DNA of 64,000 nucleotides from Planctomycetota bacterium (GTDB taxonomy: Bacteria > Planctomycetota > Planctomycetia > Pirellulales > Lacipirellulaceae): positions 118,503 through 182,502 of the forward strand of contig JAJDED010000043.1 of the NCBI GenBank assembly GCA_029259915.1, read 5' to 3'. Of this stretch, positions 16,216 through 24,932 are shown piece after piece. The notes beneath the pieces were generated by a model, which saw only the letters and a list, made by a program, of their open reading frames with translations, searched no databases and was not told the DNA's origin. The position numbers were made by a program, and so were the translations under genes. Position 1 is the first letter of the stretch. Every line of letters starts with the position of its first letter.

Positions 16216-17187
16216 TTAAAGGCCCCAGATGAGCAACGCGGAATAGTTGATTTCGTTGGCGTTTGCCCCGTTGGGAGTGCTGTCGTACCGATCGACGACC
16301 GAGAACTTCAGGCTGAGGTTTTTGGGACGATCGAGATCAATCTCCCAACCGACGTCCGATACCACGCGGTACTGATTGAACGAATCCCATTGCGGGAAGT
16401 AATCGACTTTTGCCGAGAGACGCTGCATCTCGGTCAGCTTGTGTTCGTACTCCGCACCAAACAGGGCTTCTGCCTTCCACTCGTTATCGGGCCCACCAAA
16501 CTCTCGGGATGTACCAGCACCAAAACGTGTAAGCAGTCCGAGCGTTTCAGTATCGATCCATTGATAACCAAGACCGGAGTTCAACGACACGCGTACGTCA
16601 AACGCTTGGAATTCGTCGTAGAGCGTTTGATGGAGAAAAAACAACGACCACGGCGATTCGCCCAACTGGCGATCGAGCCTCAGGTCGAGCAGTGCGTTGT
16701 TTTGTGTTTCGACGCTGTTGGCAGTATTTTTGTTGTAGGCCAGGCTGCTATCGACTTTCCAGATTTTGGTTTTGCGCCGGAGATGGCCGCCCGCGCGAAG
16801 GCTTAGCGATTCGTTCAGTCCCGCACTCCCGTTGAGGCCAAGCTCGACGCCCATGTCCCACGGCACGGGGCCGAACCAGTAGGCGGGTTCGTACCACGTC
16901 GGCGGAGAAGTTGAGACGACTTCTCCCAATTCCAAGACTTCGGCGTTCGAGGTGTCCGCGGAAAGTTCCTCCTCAAAAGAAACCAACGGGTACAACGTGG
17001 CGCCCGGTGGCGGCAAGACAACTGGCCCGTCTGACGATTGAGCATGAGCGTTGTGGCTCAAGGTGCAAACGATCAGAACGATCAGTAGCAAGTGCTTCCA
17101 AAAGCGACTTTGCGCCAAGCGACTTTGCGCCCGTTGGCGGAGTTCGATGTGATGAATTGACCGAAAACTTCGCATAGGTGCTAGCAT
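16216..17187 (-). CDS. DUF481-type outer-membrane barrel protein
   Basis: About 323 residues if the start is the ATG at 17187 (another ATG at 17175). The open frame runs on to 17565 but that part overlaps the oppositely oriented gene at 17403 and reads like non-coding sequence. No clear ribosome site marks either ATG. A positively charged N-terminus leads into a hydrophobic signal sequence (KHLLLIVLIVCTLSHNAHA). The rest is rich in alternating beta strands (LSLRAGGHLRRK, NNALLDLRLDRQLGESPWSLFFLHQ, LGLLTRFGAGTSREF, LSAKVDYFPQW) and ends SALLIWGL. This pattern matches DUF481/YdiY-like salt-induced outer-membrane proteins. Specific function unknown. Confidence 0.78.
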   Translation of the reverse strand: MLAPMRSFRSIHHIELRQRAQSRLAQSRFWKHLLLIVLIVCTLSHNAHAQSSDGPVVLPPPGATLYPLVSFEEELSADTSNAEVLELGEVVSTSPPTWYEPAYWFGPVPWDMGVELGLNGSAGLNESLSLRAGGHLRRKTKIWKVDSSLAYNKNTANSVETQNNALLDLRLDRQLGESPWSLFFLHQTLYDEFQAFDVRVSLNSGLGYQWIDTETLGLLTRFGAGTSREFGGPDNEWKAEALFGAEYEHKLTEMQRLSAKVDYFPQWDSFNQYRVVSDVGWEIDLDRPKNLSLKFSVVDRYDSTPNGANANEINYSALLIWGL

Positions 17188-17402
17188 CTGGGGCGGTGTC
17201 GAATAAAACCTGTGTGAGGGATATAGCGGGACGCTGCTCCTCCAGCAAGAGGAAAGCAGAACATGGACCGCCAAATAGGTAAAAACCAGCGGTTTTTCGG
17301 AATCCAAGAATTGCCAGGGCTTGGCGAATTGCATGTTGAATCGCATTTGAATTTGCAGATGAACCCGCGAAACCGCAAGCGGCTTGGCAGGAAGGATCAC
17401 CG

Positions 17403-18419
17403 ATGAAACATTGGAAATGGCTTGTCGCCGGGTTTCTGCTCGTGGCCGTGTGCGGCTGGTTGGTAATTCGTAGCCTGCAAACGCCATTTGTCCCGCCGCC
17501 GCTGCCGGCGGACAACGGGTACGCCGACCTGCTCGCAGCGGCGGAACTGCTCGCACCTCGCACAAGTTTGTTCTATGAGATGGATGCGGAAGAACTCGCC
17601 GAAATCGTTGCGCACAACAAGCCGGCGCTCATGCGGGCACGCGAGGCTTTGCAAAAGGAAATTGGCGTGCCGATCGATTGGTCGCGCGATCCGGCTCAAG
17701 GAGGAGATCCTGATTTAGAGGTTGGTATAATCGCCTTGCGTGCGATTAGCCGAGCCTTCTCAGCCGATATGCGCCACCAAGCCGCCAACGGGAATGTTAG
17801 TGTTGCGGTCGATTCGGGTCTGGCTACGTTTCGCCTGGGAAAAGAGTGCTATCGGGGCGGGCTCATAATCAATAGCCTTATCGGTTTTGCCATCCAAGGC
17901 GGTGCCGTCAAGGAGTTTCGCCGCGTGGTGGGACAGTATCCCGAAGCTGGTGAGGAGATACGGCAAGGCCTTGTGCCGATGCTTGATACGGGCGAGTTGG
18001 CCGAAGTAGTCATCAGTCGGGAACACCAGTATATCGAGACTGCCACTCGAGGCATCAACCGCTTGGAGCTATGGATAAATGCGCAGCAGATAATTAGCTC
18101 GGCCACAAAATCGACATTCCAAGCGGAGTTGAGAATCACCGCGCAGCAACGGTTGTTTGTTGTGCATCTCGCTTTACAGGCTTATCACAACGAGCATAGC
18201 AACTGGCCCGAGGCGTTGGACCAGCTTGCCCCGGAGTTTTTTCCTGCGGTGCCGCTCGACCCGTACAGCCAATCCCCGTTCGTCTACCGGATAGAAGCGG
18301 ACGCCTACCGGCTCTACAGCGTGGGACAGAACAAACGCGACGACGGCGGCACAGGAGACGAAACAGGTTTAAACGTCGACATGTTGTACGATCTTACGCC
18401 CGTTGATCAGCAAGAATGA
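17403..18419 (+). CDS. Membrane-anchored hypothetical protein with pseudopilin-like C-terminus
   Basis: 338 residues, ATG start with AAGGA about nine bases upstream. Residues ~5-24 (WKWLVAGFLLVAVCGWLVI) form one N-terminal membrane anchor. The rest is predicted soluble and extracytoplasmic. The last ~90 residues (QRLFVVHLALQAYHNEHSNWPEALDQL ... PLDPYSQSPFVYRIEADAYRLYSVGQNKRDDGG) resemble the C-terminal part of type II secretion pseudopilins of the GspG kind, which end in a similar calcium-site loop. This tail occurs in many planctomycete proteins of unknown role. There is no prepilin cleavage motif. Function unknown. Confidence 0.8.
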   Translation: MKHWKWLVAGFLLVAVCGWLVIRSLQTPFVPPPLPADNGYADLLAAAELLAPRTSLFYEMDAEELAEIVAHNKPALMRAREALQKEIGVPIDWSRDPAQGGDPDLEVGIIALRAISRAFSADMRHQAANGNVSVAVDSGLATFRLGKECYRGGLIINSLIGFAIQGGAVKEFRRVVGQYPEAGEEIRQGLVPMLDTGELAEVVISREHQYIETATRGINRLELWINAQQIISSATKSTFQAELRITAQQRLFVVHLALQAYHNEHSNWPEALDQLAPEFFPAVPLDPYSQSPFVYRIEADAYRLYSVGQNKRDDGGTGDETGLNVDMLYDLTPVDQQE

Positions 18420-18489
18420 GCCATATCTGCTAGCGGCGCCAGCAGGTGTGATCTTGCCGCGAGGTTCCCGATTCCGCTACAGTTTGAGA

Positions 18490-18602
18490 TTGAACCACAA
18501 AGGCACAAAGACACGAAGAAGGGAAGGAAATGCATTATTTCCTCCCAAGCCTAAATTCCTCTCTTCCTTGTCTTAGTGCCTTCGTGCCTTTGTGGTTAAT
18601 CT
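18490..18602. repeat. Inverted-repeat element, family A (copy 2)
   Basis: Left arm TGAACCACAAAGGCACAAAG starts at 18491, and the complementary right arm ends CGTGCCTTTGTGGTTAATC near 18602. Inner bases (GGAAGGAAATG / CATTATTTCC, CTCTTCC) continue the palindrome. It ends about 40 bases before the GlsB/YeaQ-type gene. Confidence 0.8.
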
Positions 18603-18639
18603 TATTAAATCTGCGCAGAAAAATCAGGATGGACTTGCC

Positions 18640-19047
18640 ATGGATGGCTTCGACGCGACGCAAGGCATGGTGCTGAACGACTCGTTCCAGCAGTTGTTGA
18701 ACGACGTGCTGGTGTGGATCGGTTTTGGCACGGTCGTGGGGCTACTGGCAAAAGGGATCATGCCGGGGCGCGATCCCGGTGGGGCGATTGCCACGGTGCT
18801 GATGGGTATCGGCGGCACAATCCTTGGCTGCGGCGTCGTGAGCTATTTTCACGACGGACAGCGCGTGGTGCCGATCAGTCCGCTGGGGATGCTGGTGGCG
18901 ACGCTTGGTTCGCTGCTGATTCTGTTTTTCTACAAGCTGCTGGGTGGTTACTATTTCGTCGAAGGCGAGTACGTCACGCGCTCTCACCGCCGCCGCCGTG
19001 GCCATGGCCGCCGACGCCGCTATTCTGCGGCAATGGCCGACGATTGA
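18640..19047 (+). CDS. GlsB/YeaQ/YmgE family membrane protein
   Basis: 135 residues from the ATG at 18640, with AGGA nine bases upstream. An earlier in-frame GTG lies inside the repeat element and is unlikely. Three membrane spans are visible: DVLVWIGFGTVVGLLAKGIMPG, the glycine-rich GGAIATVLMGIGGTILGCGVVSYF and LGMLVATLGSLLILFFYKLL. The G-x-x-A-K-x-I-M-P-G-x-x-P-G-G motif is the family signature (transglycosylase-associated proteins, often stress induced). The C-terminus is an unusually basic run of Arg and His (RSHRRRRGHGRRRR) that could bind nucleic acid or membrane. Role unknown. Confidence 0.85.
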   Translation: MDGFDATQGMVLNDSFQQLLNDVLVWIGFGTVVGLLAKGIMPGRDPGGAIATVLMGIGGTILGCGVVSYFHDGQRVVPISPLGMLVATLGSLLILFFYKLLGGYYFVEGEYVTRSHRRRRGHGRRRRYSAAMADD

Positions 19048-19061
19048 GCCAAAGTGAAATA

Positions 19062-19195
19062 CTGAAAGTGAAACCGCCAAGGACGCCAAGGAACGGTTTC
19101 TTTCGATTCCTAAATACTCAGCTTCCAGTCACTTGTCGGAGGCGGTTAGCTTGCTTGGACGATGATTTCCTTCACATTTCTTGGCGGTTCATCTT
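19062..19195. repeat. Inverted-repeat element, family B (copy 2)
   Basis: Left arm GAAAGTGAAACCGCCAAGGA begins near 19064 with a second ACGCCAAGGA unit after it. The right arm TTCTTGGCGGTTC ends at 19190. The element follows the GlsB/YeaQ-type gene directly. Confidence 0.7.
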
Positions 19196-19206
19196 ATTTG
19201 AATCCA

Positions 19207-19240
19207 ATAAAAAAACGCCGTCGAAAATCGACGGCGCTCA
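19207..19240 (-). terminator. Rho-independent terminator of the Tad-like block
   Basis: On the minus strand CGCCGTCGA-TTT-TCGACGGCG (19216-19236) is followed by a run of seven T. It lies 96 bases past the stop codon of the last gene of the block. Confidence 0.85.
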
Positions 19241-19335
19241 GAGGCAGCCGGTTTAGCAAACTTCGTGGATCAGGACACCAATGCCACGTGCCTACTCCAC
19301 CGGCTGCCCAAGGGCAGGGGTGAAACCCATAGCGA

Positions 19336-21102
19336 CTACGGTGTCGCGGTCAACTCGTACACCAACTTGGCAGGTGGAACCTGGGAAGCGATGTTGCGGA
19401 AGGCATCGATCAGTTGCGATTCCATTTCGGAAACAGTTGCGCCACCAGGCACGCTAATGAAGATGCCACCGCCGGCAAACGCGATTGCTTCCATCAGCTC
19501 GCGATCTGCCCCGGCACCCACCGCCATCGTATGCAGCGTAACACCACGCTCGACGGCTTGGGTTGCTTCCCAAAACGAGTATTGCTTTTTCCAGTCGGAA
19601 GTGGTGTAGTCGGCGACGCCGTCTCCGTCGTAGTCGGTCCACTCGGCCCAATCAAACCCGCCCGGTAGACTCCAGCCTGATGGGCCCTGGTTGGTCTGAC
19701 CATCGGTCATGATGATCATCGTGGGCCTTGCGCCATAACGGCTGTAGCCATCGTCGTTGGGATCGTTGGGATCGCCAACCAACAATTCACGACCCTTGAG
19801 GATGCCGTCGCCCATGCCGGTCCATCCGTTGTAGTGGCCCGCTTGATGACGGCGCTGAATGGTGTCGATCGTGGCGTAATCGTTGGTGATTGGGTTGGCG
19901 GTGATGTCGATGTTGACCTCGCCGTCGTAGTGCGTCCATTCTTTCACCGCGTAAGCACCGTAGCTAACGAGGCCGACTTCATCTCCGAAGTCCAAGTCAG
20001 TGAGGAAGCTCAGGAATAGCGAAGCCCCGTCCTTGATCGCGTGGAACGGATAGTGCGGCGTCCGCCAAAGGTCTTCCGACTGATTGCTGTAGAAACGCTG
20101 TTCCTGCAAGTAATCCATCAGTGTGCGGTAGCCATACTTTTTCCGATAAGTACCGCTCTTATTCTTCACAAAGCTGATGTAGTTATTCCAAAGTGAATCG
20201 CTGGTGGAATTACTCGGTTTGTACTTCTCCGAGCCGCTGTTGTAACGCCCCGCCTGCGGGAAGGGGTACTTGCGGCTGCCATCGGGATTGTTTTCGTTGA
20301 GCCCGAGAGCGTTGCGGATGGTACTTGTGTAGCTGCTGGAAATGTAAGTTCCCGCGTAGGAGTTGACATTTCCAAAACCGCCGACTGAAAATTTGGAATC
20401 GGTCGTGCCGCGCCACTTGGGATCGGCTGCTACTAACGAGTTCCACATCGCGTCGAGCGATTGTTCAGCTTGCGTGATGCCCAGACTCGACTTCAGCGAA
20501 CTGTCATCGTTCATCGAAGCCGAGAAGTCGAGCACAACTACTAAATCGCGGGCTTCAATAAATGCGGTAGCGGATGTTTGCAGTGGGACTTTCGAGCGAC
20601 CGACGGCAAAGCCAAATGCCAGGGGCAGTTGTCCGTCGGGAGCAGAAGTGTCGAGATTGGTTCGCCGGGCTACAACCTGAACGACATTAAATGGCGTGGC
20701 GTTCCACGAAATAGGCCAGGTGCCGTTCGCGCTGTCATATCCACGTTTGCCGAACTGTACGTCGGATTGCGGATCGATGTAAACGCCATTGGCGGCAGCA
20801 ACTTGGGCTGCCATCGCACGTGCGGCTTCGACGGCAATCGAATTGGCATCGATATTGGCAGATCCTTGCCCTTGCCCGGCAGCGTAAACCGCAGCGTTAA
20901 TTTCTTGCGCGGCAGCCAGTGCTGCCGCGTCGACCGCGTTTTGCATTCTGGTTTCTTCCAAGACGATACGTCCCGAGTCGACCGACAGGGCGACAAAGGC
21001 GAATACCGCTATCAGGGCAAACCCGGTTAGAACGACAACCACACCTTGCCGCGACTGCTTGCGTTGCTCGGCGGTGTTCGTTTTGATTGGCTGGTTTCTC
21101 AT
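19336..21102 (-). CDS. TadG-like pilus-assembly protein with von Willebrand A domain
   Basis: 588 residues, ATG at 21102 with GGAG eight bases upstream. The N-terminus has the TadG layout: basic stretch, then one membrane segment (GVVVVLTGFALIAVFAFVALSVDSGR, about 20-45), then EETRMQNAVDAAALAAAQE as in other Tad-domain proteins. The large exported part carries a von Willebrand factor A domain beginning VVVLDFSASMNDD, with an intact metal-binding DxSxS motif (D192, S194, S196), later TMIIMTDGQTN and a Gly-rich end. Such proteins are thought to be minor pilins or tip adhesins of Flp/Tad pili. It is the last gene of a minus-strand block and is followed by a strong terminator. Confidence 0.88.
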   Translation of the reverse strand: MRNQPIKTNTAEQRKQSRQGVVVVLTGFALIAVFAFVALSVDSGRIVLEETRMQNAVDAAALAAAQEINAAVYAAGQGQGSANIDANSIAVEAARAMAAQVAAANGVYIDPQSDVQFGKRGYDSANGTWPISWNATPFNVVQVVARRTNLDTSAPDGQLPLAFGFAVGRSKVPLQTSATAFIEARDLVVVLDFSASMNDDSSLKSSLGITQAEQSLDAMWNSLVAADPKWRGTTDSKFSVGGFGNVNSYAGTYISSSYTSTIRNALGLNENNPDGSRKYPFPQAGRYNSGSEKYKPSNSTSDSLWNNYISFVKNKSGTYRKKYGYRTLMDYLQEQRFYSNQSEDLWRTPHYPFHAIKDGASLFLSFLTDLDFGDEVGLVSYGAYAVKEWTHYDGEVNIDITANPITNDYATIDTIQRRHQAGHYNGWTGMGDGILKGRELLVGDPNDPNDDGYSRYGARPTMIIMTDGQTNQGPSGWSLPGGFDWAEWTDYDGDGVADYTTSDWKKQYSFWEATQAVERGVTLHTMAVGAGADRELMEAIAFAGGGIFISVPGGATVSEMESQLIDAFRNIASQVPPAKLVYELTATP

Positions 21103-21156
21103 GATGCATGCTCCAACAAGAAAAAGGGCAGAGAGGCGCTACCTTGCTCCACAGAA

Positions 21157-21639
21157 TTACTGCGACATCGTCGCACGTCCGTTTCTAAAAGTGATCGATG
21201 CGCTCATCAAGTAGTCGTACGCTTCGCTTACCGGGGTGAGGCTCACCTCGGAGAAGGGCACGTTGATTTCTACTTGGAACAACTGTAAGTCGTTGGCGGG
21301 GTCGTCCAGGTTGAACACTTGGGTAGGGTCATCCGCGCTGACGATATTTACGTTGACCGCACTGGCCGGAAAACCGGAAGAGGCCAAAAAGTTTGTGACG
21401 TCTTGCGTCAGCTTCGAATTGGCTGTTTGTCCGCTTTGCAGCATGTCGGTCCGATCCATGGAGGCGAATCGGGCACCCTCGCGAACCGCCGTTTGCAACA
21501 AGTTTTGGGCATCGTAGGCGCGCGTCAATTCGATCAGTCCTACGACAATAGCCAGTAGCACGGGAGCGATCACAGCAAATTCGACTGCGACTGCGGCCCG
21601 ACGGCCTCGCTTGGATTGTGTTTTAATCAGTGTACGCAT
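21157..21639 (-). CDS. TadE-like minor pilin protein
   Basis: 160 residues from the ATG at 21639, with GGAG nine bases upstream, so the longer frame upstream is not used. Basic N-terminus (KTQSKRGRRAA) then the TadE signature AVEFAIVAPVLLAIVVGLIELTRA, with Glu five residues into the hydrophobic helix, and QNLLQTAVREGARFASMD after it. The remaining ~110 residues are the exported domain. TadE-type proteins are minor pilins or pilin-like components of Tad systems. Spacing to the next gene (55 bases) fits an operon. Confidence 0.88.
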   Translation of the reverse strand: MRTLIKTQSKRGRRAAVAVEFAVIAPVLLAIVVGLIELTRAYDAQNLLQTAVREGARFASMDRTDMLQSGQTANSKLTQDVTNFLASSGFPASAVNVNIVSADDPTQVFNLDDPANDLQLFQVEINVPFSEVSLTPVSEAYDYLMSASITFRNGRATMSQ

Positions 21640-21667
21640 GGCAAAAATCTCCAATGGGCAGGGAAGA

Positions 21668-22138
21668 TTACTCGTGTCGCATAAACGCTTGGCTTTCCAA
21701 GACGACGCCATTCATAAAGGGCATGGGGACTAACGCGATGTTGTTGTAAAGGACTTTGGCGCGCACCAAAAACATTTGGCGCGGCTCGGCATTGGCCACT
21801 TCAAAATCGGCTAAAGCTTCAAGACCTGCGCCGGTTGTGGGTGGCGCGCCTGGCGAGTCGTAAACACTTGCGTTTTTGACAAAGACGGCGACTTCAGAAG
21901 GATTGATCGCACTGCCCAGGGTTTGGTTGACTCGGCCAACCACTTGGGCGGTGGATGTTCCTTCGACGGAGCCCAAACGAGCGCCGTTTCGGCAAGCACT
22001 GCTGAGCAAGTTGTTCACCATTTGTGCGTGGCCGAATTCGATAATCGCGAATAAGAAAAAGAAAAGGACCGGCAACACGAAGGCGGCTTCGACCGTGGTC
22101 GTGCCACGGCGTTCCAGGTTGCGATTGATCTTGCGCAT
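21668..22138 (-). CDS. TadE-like minor pilin protein
   Basis: 156 residues. N-terminus MRKINRNLERRGTTTVEAAF has the basic stretch followed by the Glu of the pilin-like helix, then LPVLFFFLFAIIEFGHAQMVNNLLSSACRNGARLGS, matching the TadE family. The exported domain (~residues 50-156) has no recognised fold. It is separated from the next TadE gene by only 28 bases and from the previous one by a 353-base gap that contains a candidate structured leader, so a promoter may sit in that gap. Confidence 0.88.
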   Translation of the reverse strand: MRKINRNLERRGTTTVEAAFVLPVLFFFLFAIIEFGHAQMVNNLLSSACRNGARLGSVEGTSTAQVVGRVNQTLGSAINPSEVAVFVKNASVYDSPGAPPTTGAGLEALADFEVANAEPRQMFLVRAKVLYNNIALVPMPFMNGVVLESQAFMRHE

Positions 22139-22491
22139 CGTAATCTGACCTTTGGTCTTCGTAATTGGGCGACCAATTGCGGTGGTAATGCTGGTGAGAG
22201 CGGAGGAAAAGGTGGATGATAACGCGGCTACTATCCTTGTGCCGAGTATCTTTCGACCGGGCAGATAAGCATCGGCGTTCCTGCCGACATAGTCCCGGTC
22301 ATCAAAACACTAGGTCAAAAACAACCAGTGTGCTGGGGTATTCCACTAAAAAAGGCCCTGTGTGCAAAGAAACATCACTCACGAGCTCGGTGTGATGTGA
22401 TTGGGCAACAAGGGATGCCGACATTCATCAGGCTATCGTAATAGAATCGTGAGGGGGAAGTGTCCTGAGCATTCCTTTTGCCTTGCGGTTA
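22139..22491. other. Gap inside the Tad-like block, likely promoter and leader region
   Basis: 353 bases with no convincing ORF in either direction. It contains the nested hairpin listed at 22255-22300. The size of this gap within an otherwise tight gene block suggests an internal promoter for the TadE gene at 22138. Confidence 0.5.
22255..22300 (-). ncRNA. Candidate structured leader RNA, unidentified
   Basis: GACCGGG (22255-22261) pairs with CCCGGTC (22294-22300), enclosing two unpaired sides and an inner hairpin TCGGC/GCCGA (22272-22276 with 22283-22287). On the minus strand it would lie about 120 bases upstream of the TadE gene at 22138. It does not match any riboswitch I know. The strand assignment follows the downstream gene. 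Confidence 0.35.
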
Positions 22492-22929
22492 TCAAAATCC
22501 TTCTTTACGCATCACCGAAGAGGAGGTGAGCGTTTTGCCGCCCATAAACCATGGGGCGGGTAGCCAACTGACCGATTCGAACCCGACAGAGGAGGTAACC
22601 GTTAGCTCGGTTCCTGCCGCTGCGGTGCCCGGGTCGGGGGTGACGGCCACGGTAATGCCTGGCACGCCCACGTTGGTGGCGTAATCAGTAGCAGTGGTGA
22701 TGGTCGAACTCGAAGTCGAGGCCAAGGTAACCGCTTGCCGGGCTCCGACGCGTGAGGCATTGATCAGCACTTGCTGCACCATCATCGCTCGGCCCACTTC
22801 GACCATGCCCAATACGAGCATGAAAAACACGGGGGCCACGATCGCAAATTCGACCGCCGAAGCACCGCGCCGCGCTGAACGTCGGAGCAAGCCACTGCGT
22901 TTTGCTGGATAAAATTTCTTTTTTTGCAT
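22492..22929 (-). CDS. TadE-like minor pilin protein
   Basis: 145 residues from the ATG at 22929, with GGGGGA about ten bases upstream. The ORF reads further upstream but without a ribosome site. N-terminal KKKFYPAKRSGLLRRSARRG is strongly basic, followed by ASAVEFAIVAPVFFMLVLGMVEVGRAMMVQQ, the TadE helix with the conserved Glu, and VLINASRVGARQAV. The exported domain ends at a basic MRKEGF tail. Third TadE-like gene of the block, clearly diverged in sequence from the other two. Confidence 0.88.
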   Translation of the reverse strand: MQKKKFYPAKRSGLLRRSARRGASAVEFAIVAPVFFMLVLGMVEVGRAMMVQQVLINASRVGARQAVTLASTSSSTITTATDYATNVGVPGITVAVTPDPGTAAAGTELTVTSSVGFESVSWLPAPWFMGGKTLTSSSVMRKEGF

Positions 22930-23008
22930 AGTTCTATGTCCCCCGCTAGATGCGCGAACAGAGTGGCTGGGTGTTTGGCCACTTTGCACGCGACTTCTTA
23001 ACAATTTA

Positions 23009-24181
23009 CTATTTCACTAAGACTACCGGAGAGTAAACATAATCGCTGGTGGTTTCGGTTGGGGACGGAATGACTCCCGGAACCACCATGGGTGCCGGCT
23101 GAATGATCACGCGTTTTTGGCTCATCGCACCGGTGAGTTTGACGTACATAATGCGAACACCGGCCCACTTGACGATCGTGTACTCGGCATTGTTCCCCGG
23201 GCCGTAAACGGTGGAAAAGATGGGGATCAAACGTGGCTGGCCTTTGATCGCCGTCAATTCATCTTTCACGCCGGCGCTGATGCCGGTGTCGCCATTGAGC
23301 GGAAGCTCGCCGTTGCTGTCGAACTCCAGAACGCCGTCATGGTATTCCATGTCTTCCGGAGAGACGCCGTCCAAAATCTGTCGAGCAATGTCGGCGGTGC
23401 TATTGTTGCTGCTGCCGATATCCACAGTTCCACGATTGCCAGGGGAACCTGTCCCCTGCGGGTAAAGATTCACTTCCAAAATGCCGTCGGTGCCGTTGGT
23501 TATCTGCTGGGTGGCAGGATCCCAGGTGTAGTCGTCGTTGGTGCAGCCATTGAGCAGGTCTTGCCAGGTATCTTGATCCAATGCAAAGGGCAGAATGTCG
23601 ATATTACTGCCGTCGTAGGGAATCTTGAATCCATTGATGCTACGCACATAAGCAGCCGTTGCCTGGGCATCGACCGCTTGGCTGGTATGTCCGAAAATCT
23701 TTGCAAAGAAATAGGGCACTTCGCCGTTGAGCGTTGAGTCGCGCCGCACGCGCACTTGGACCGCATTGAACCCCGAAGAGTAGGCGGGATTGAATACGCT
23801 GTTCGGATCCATCACATTGCTGATCTGACCAAACACAATGTCCCCGCCCGCAGCGTTGCTGGTGTTGGTATCGACTTGCGGCGCACTCCCTCCGACGTAG
23901 TTCGATGCGGCATAGCTTTCAGCGATTCCGCGTGCATAGGCCTCGGCATCGGTTGCCTCGGCGCCGTATGCCAACTCCCGACTGTATTCCCAGCAGGCCG
24001 CCAACGCCGCCGCGTCGGCAGACCGCTGCAATTCCTGCTTGGCCGATAGTACGTATCCTACGTCGACCGTAAACGCAACCATTCCTAAAAGGACGATAGT
24101 TAAAAACGCCGATAGGACAGTGATCGCTCCTCGTCTCCGCTTTGGCGAAGTATTTCTCATGATTTTTGTTGTTCGATTCAT
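23009..24181 (-). CDS. TadG-like (Tad domain) exported protein
   Basis: 390 residues, ATG at 24181 with AGGT six bases upstream. A second in-frame ATG lies seven codons later. N-terminal RNTSPKRRRGAITVLSAFLT is followed by a single membrane helix and DVGYVLSAKQELQRSADAAALAACWEY, the Tad-domain signature. No von Willebrand A domain is seen, unlike the TadG-like gene at 19336. The exported part is rich in Asn, Asp and Gly. It precedes the TadE gene at 22929 by 79 bases on the same strand. Confidence 0.85.
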   Translation of the reverse strand: MNRTTKIMRNTSPKRRRGAITVLSAFLTIVLLGMVAFTVDVGYVLSAKQELQRSADAAALAACWEYSRELAYGAEATDAEAYARGIAESYAASNYVGGSAPQVDTNTSNAAGGDIVFGQISNVMDPNSVFNPAYSSGFNAVQVRVRRDSTLNGEVPYFFAKIFGHTSQAVDAQATAAYVRSINGFKIPYDGSNIDILPFALDQDTWQDLLNGCTNDDYTWDPATQQITNGTDGILEVNLYPQGTGSPGNRGTVDIGSSNNSTADIARQILDGVSPEDMEYHDGVLEFDSNGELPLNGDTGISAGVKDELTAIKGQPRLIPIFSTVYGPGNNAEYTIVKWAGVRIMYVKLTGAMSQKRVIIQPAPMVVPGVIPSPTETTSDYVYSPVVLVK

Positions 24182-24245
24182 GGTTCTACCTGTGAGTGGG
24201 ACGTGTTTTTATGATTTGGGTAATCGCTACGTGCCGCTTGTTCGA

Positions 24246-24932
24246 TTAGGGATCTAGCAGGTCGGTATCGACGTCGATCGGTGCTTGCATTTCATACGTT
24301 TGACCGTCGGAAGTTGCCCAACGTAGACGCGTAAGTACCAGTGACGATACACGGTTTCCCGCAAAGTTGACGCCCGACTCATTGGTGGAGAGTCCTGGAT
24401 CGTATTGGTTTAGATTCAAAAGGGACGTGGGAGTGGAAGATCGCAGGTGCCCATTGCCACCAAAACTTTCCCAGGTTTCTGAGTGTCCGTTGAGAATCTC
24501 AAAGGTAAGCGAACCTTCGTCGACCGAGAGACGCTGTACCCAGCTAACGACTTCGCTGTTTGTGCTTAAGCAACCTTCTTTGGGACCCGTGTATGCCGTG
24601 GCACCGTCTTCGTTCCAATGCTGAATCTGCATGCCGCCGGGGACATAGCCGGGATGGCTGTGATGGTTGAGTGTGAAAACAAAGAAATCGTTGTCCAAGT
24701 TTGAGAATGGCGACATCAACATGCTCACTTGCGGAGCACTGCTTTGCGTGTCGGGGGCGCCGATACTCAGTTGCCAATGTTCCTCGATCCAAACAATGTC
24801 GGCTGCCTGCAATGCGGGAGTCGCCAAGTAGAACAAAGCCAAGCCAACCATTCCGCAGAAAGTTCGGCAGCGGGAAAATCTGAAGGTCTTCCGTCCAGAG
24901 ATAGTTTTCTGTGTGCGAGCAATGGTTTTCAT
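24246..24932 (-). CDS. Secreted protein of unknown function
   Basis: 228 residues from the ATG at 24932, with GGGAG eight bases upstream. Basic N-terminus, then a signal sequence (TFCGMVGLALFYLATPALQAADI) with probable cleavage after AQ/ALQA. The mature part (about 185 residues) is soluble, rich in aromatic and polar residues, with no Cys pattern or motif I can assign. It ends DVDTDLLDP. It lies 64 bases before the TadG-like gene on the same strand and may be the first gene of the Tad-like unit. Confidence 0.75.
   Translation of the reverse strand: MKTIARTQKTISGRKTFRFSRCRTFCGMVGLALFYLATPALQAADIVWIEEHWQLSIGAPDTQSSAPQVSMLMSPFSNLDNDFFVFTLNHHSHPGYVPGGMQIQHWNEDGATAYTGPKEGCLSTNSEVVSWVQRLSVDEGSLTFEILNGHSETWESFGGNGHLRSSTPTSLLNLNQYDPGLSTNESGVNFAGNRVSSLVLTRLRWATSDGQTYEMQAPIDVDTDLLDP

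Noticed and set aside
17188..17565. N-terminal extension of the DUF481-type gene
   Set aside because: The added residues read like non-coding sequence and overlap the start of the oppositely oriented gene at 17403.
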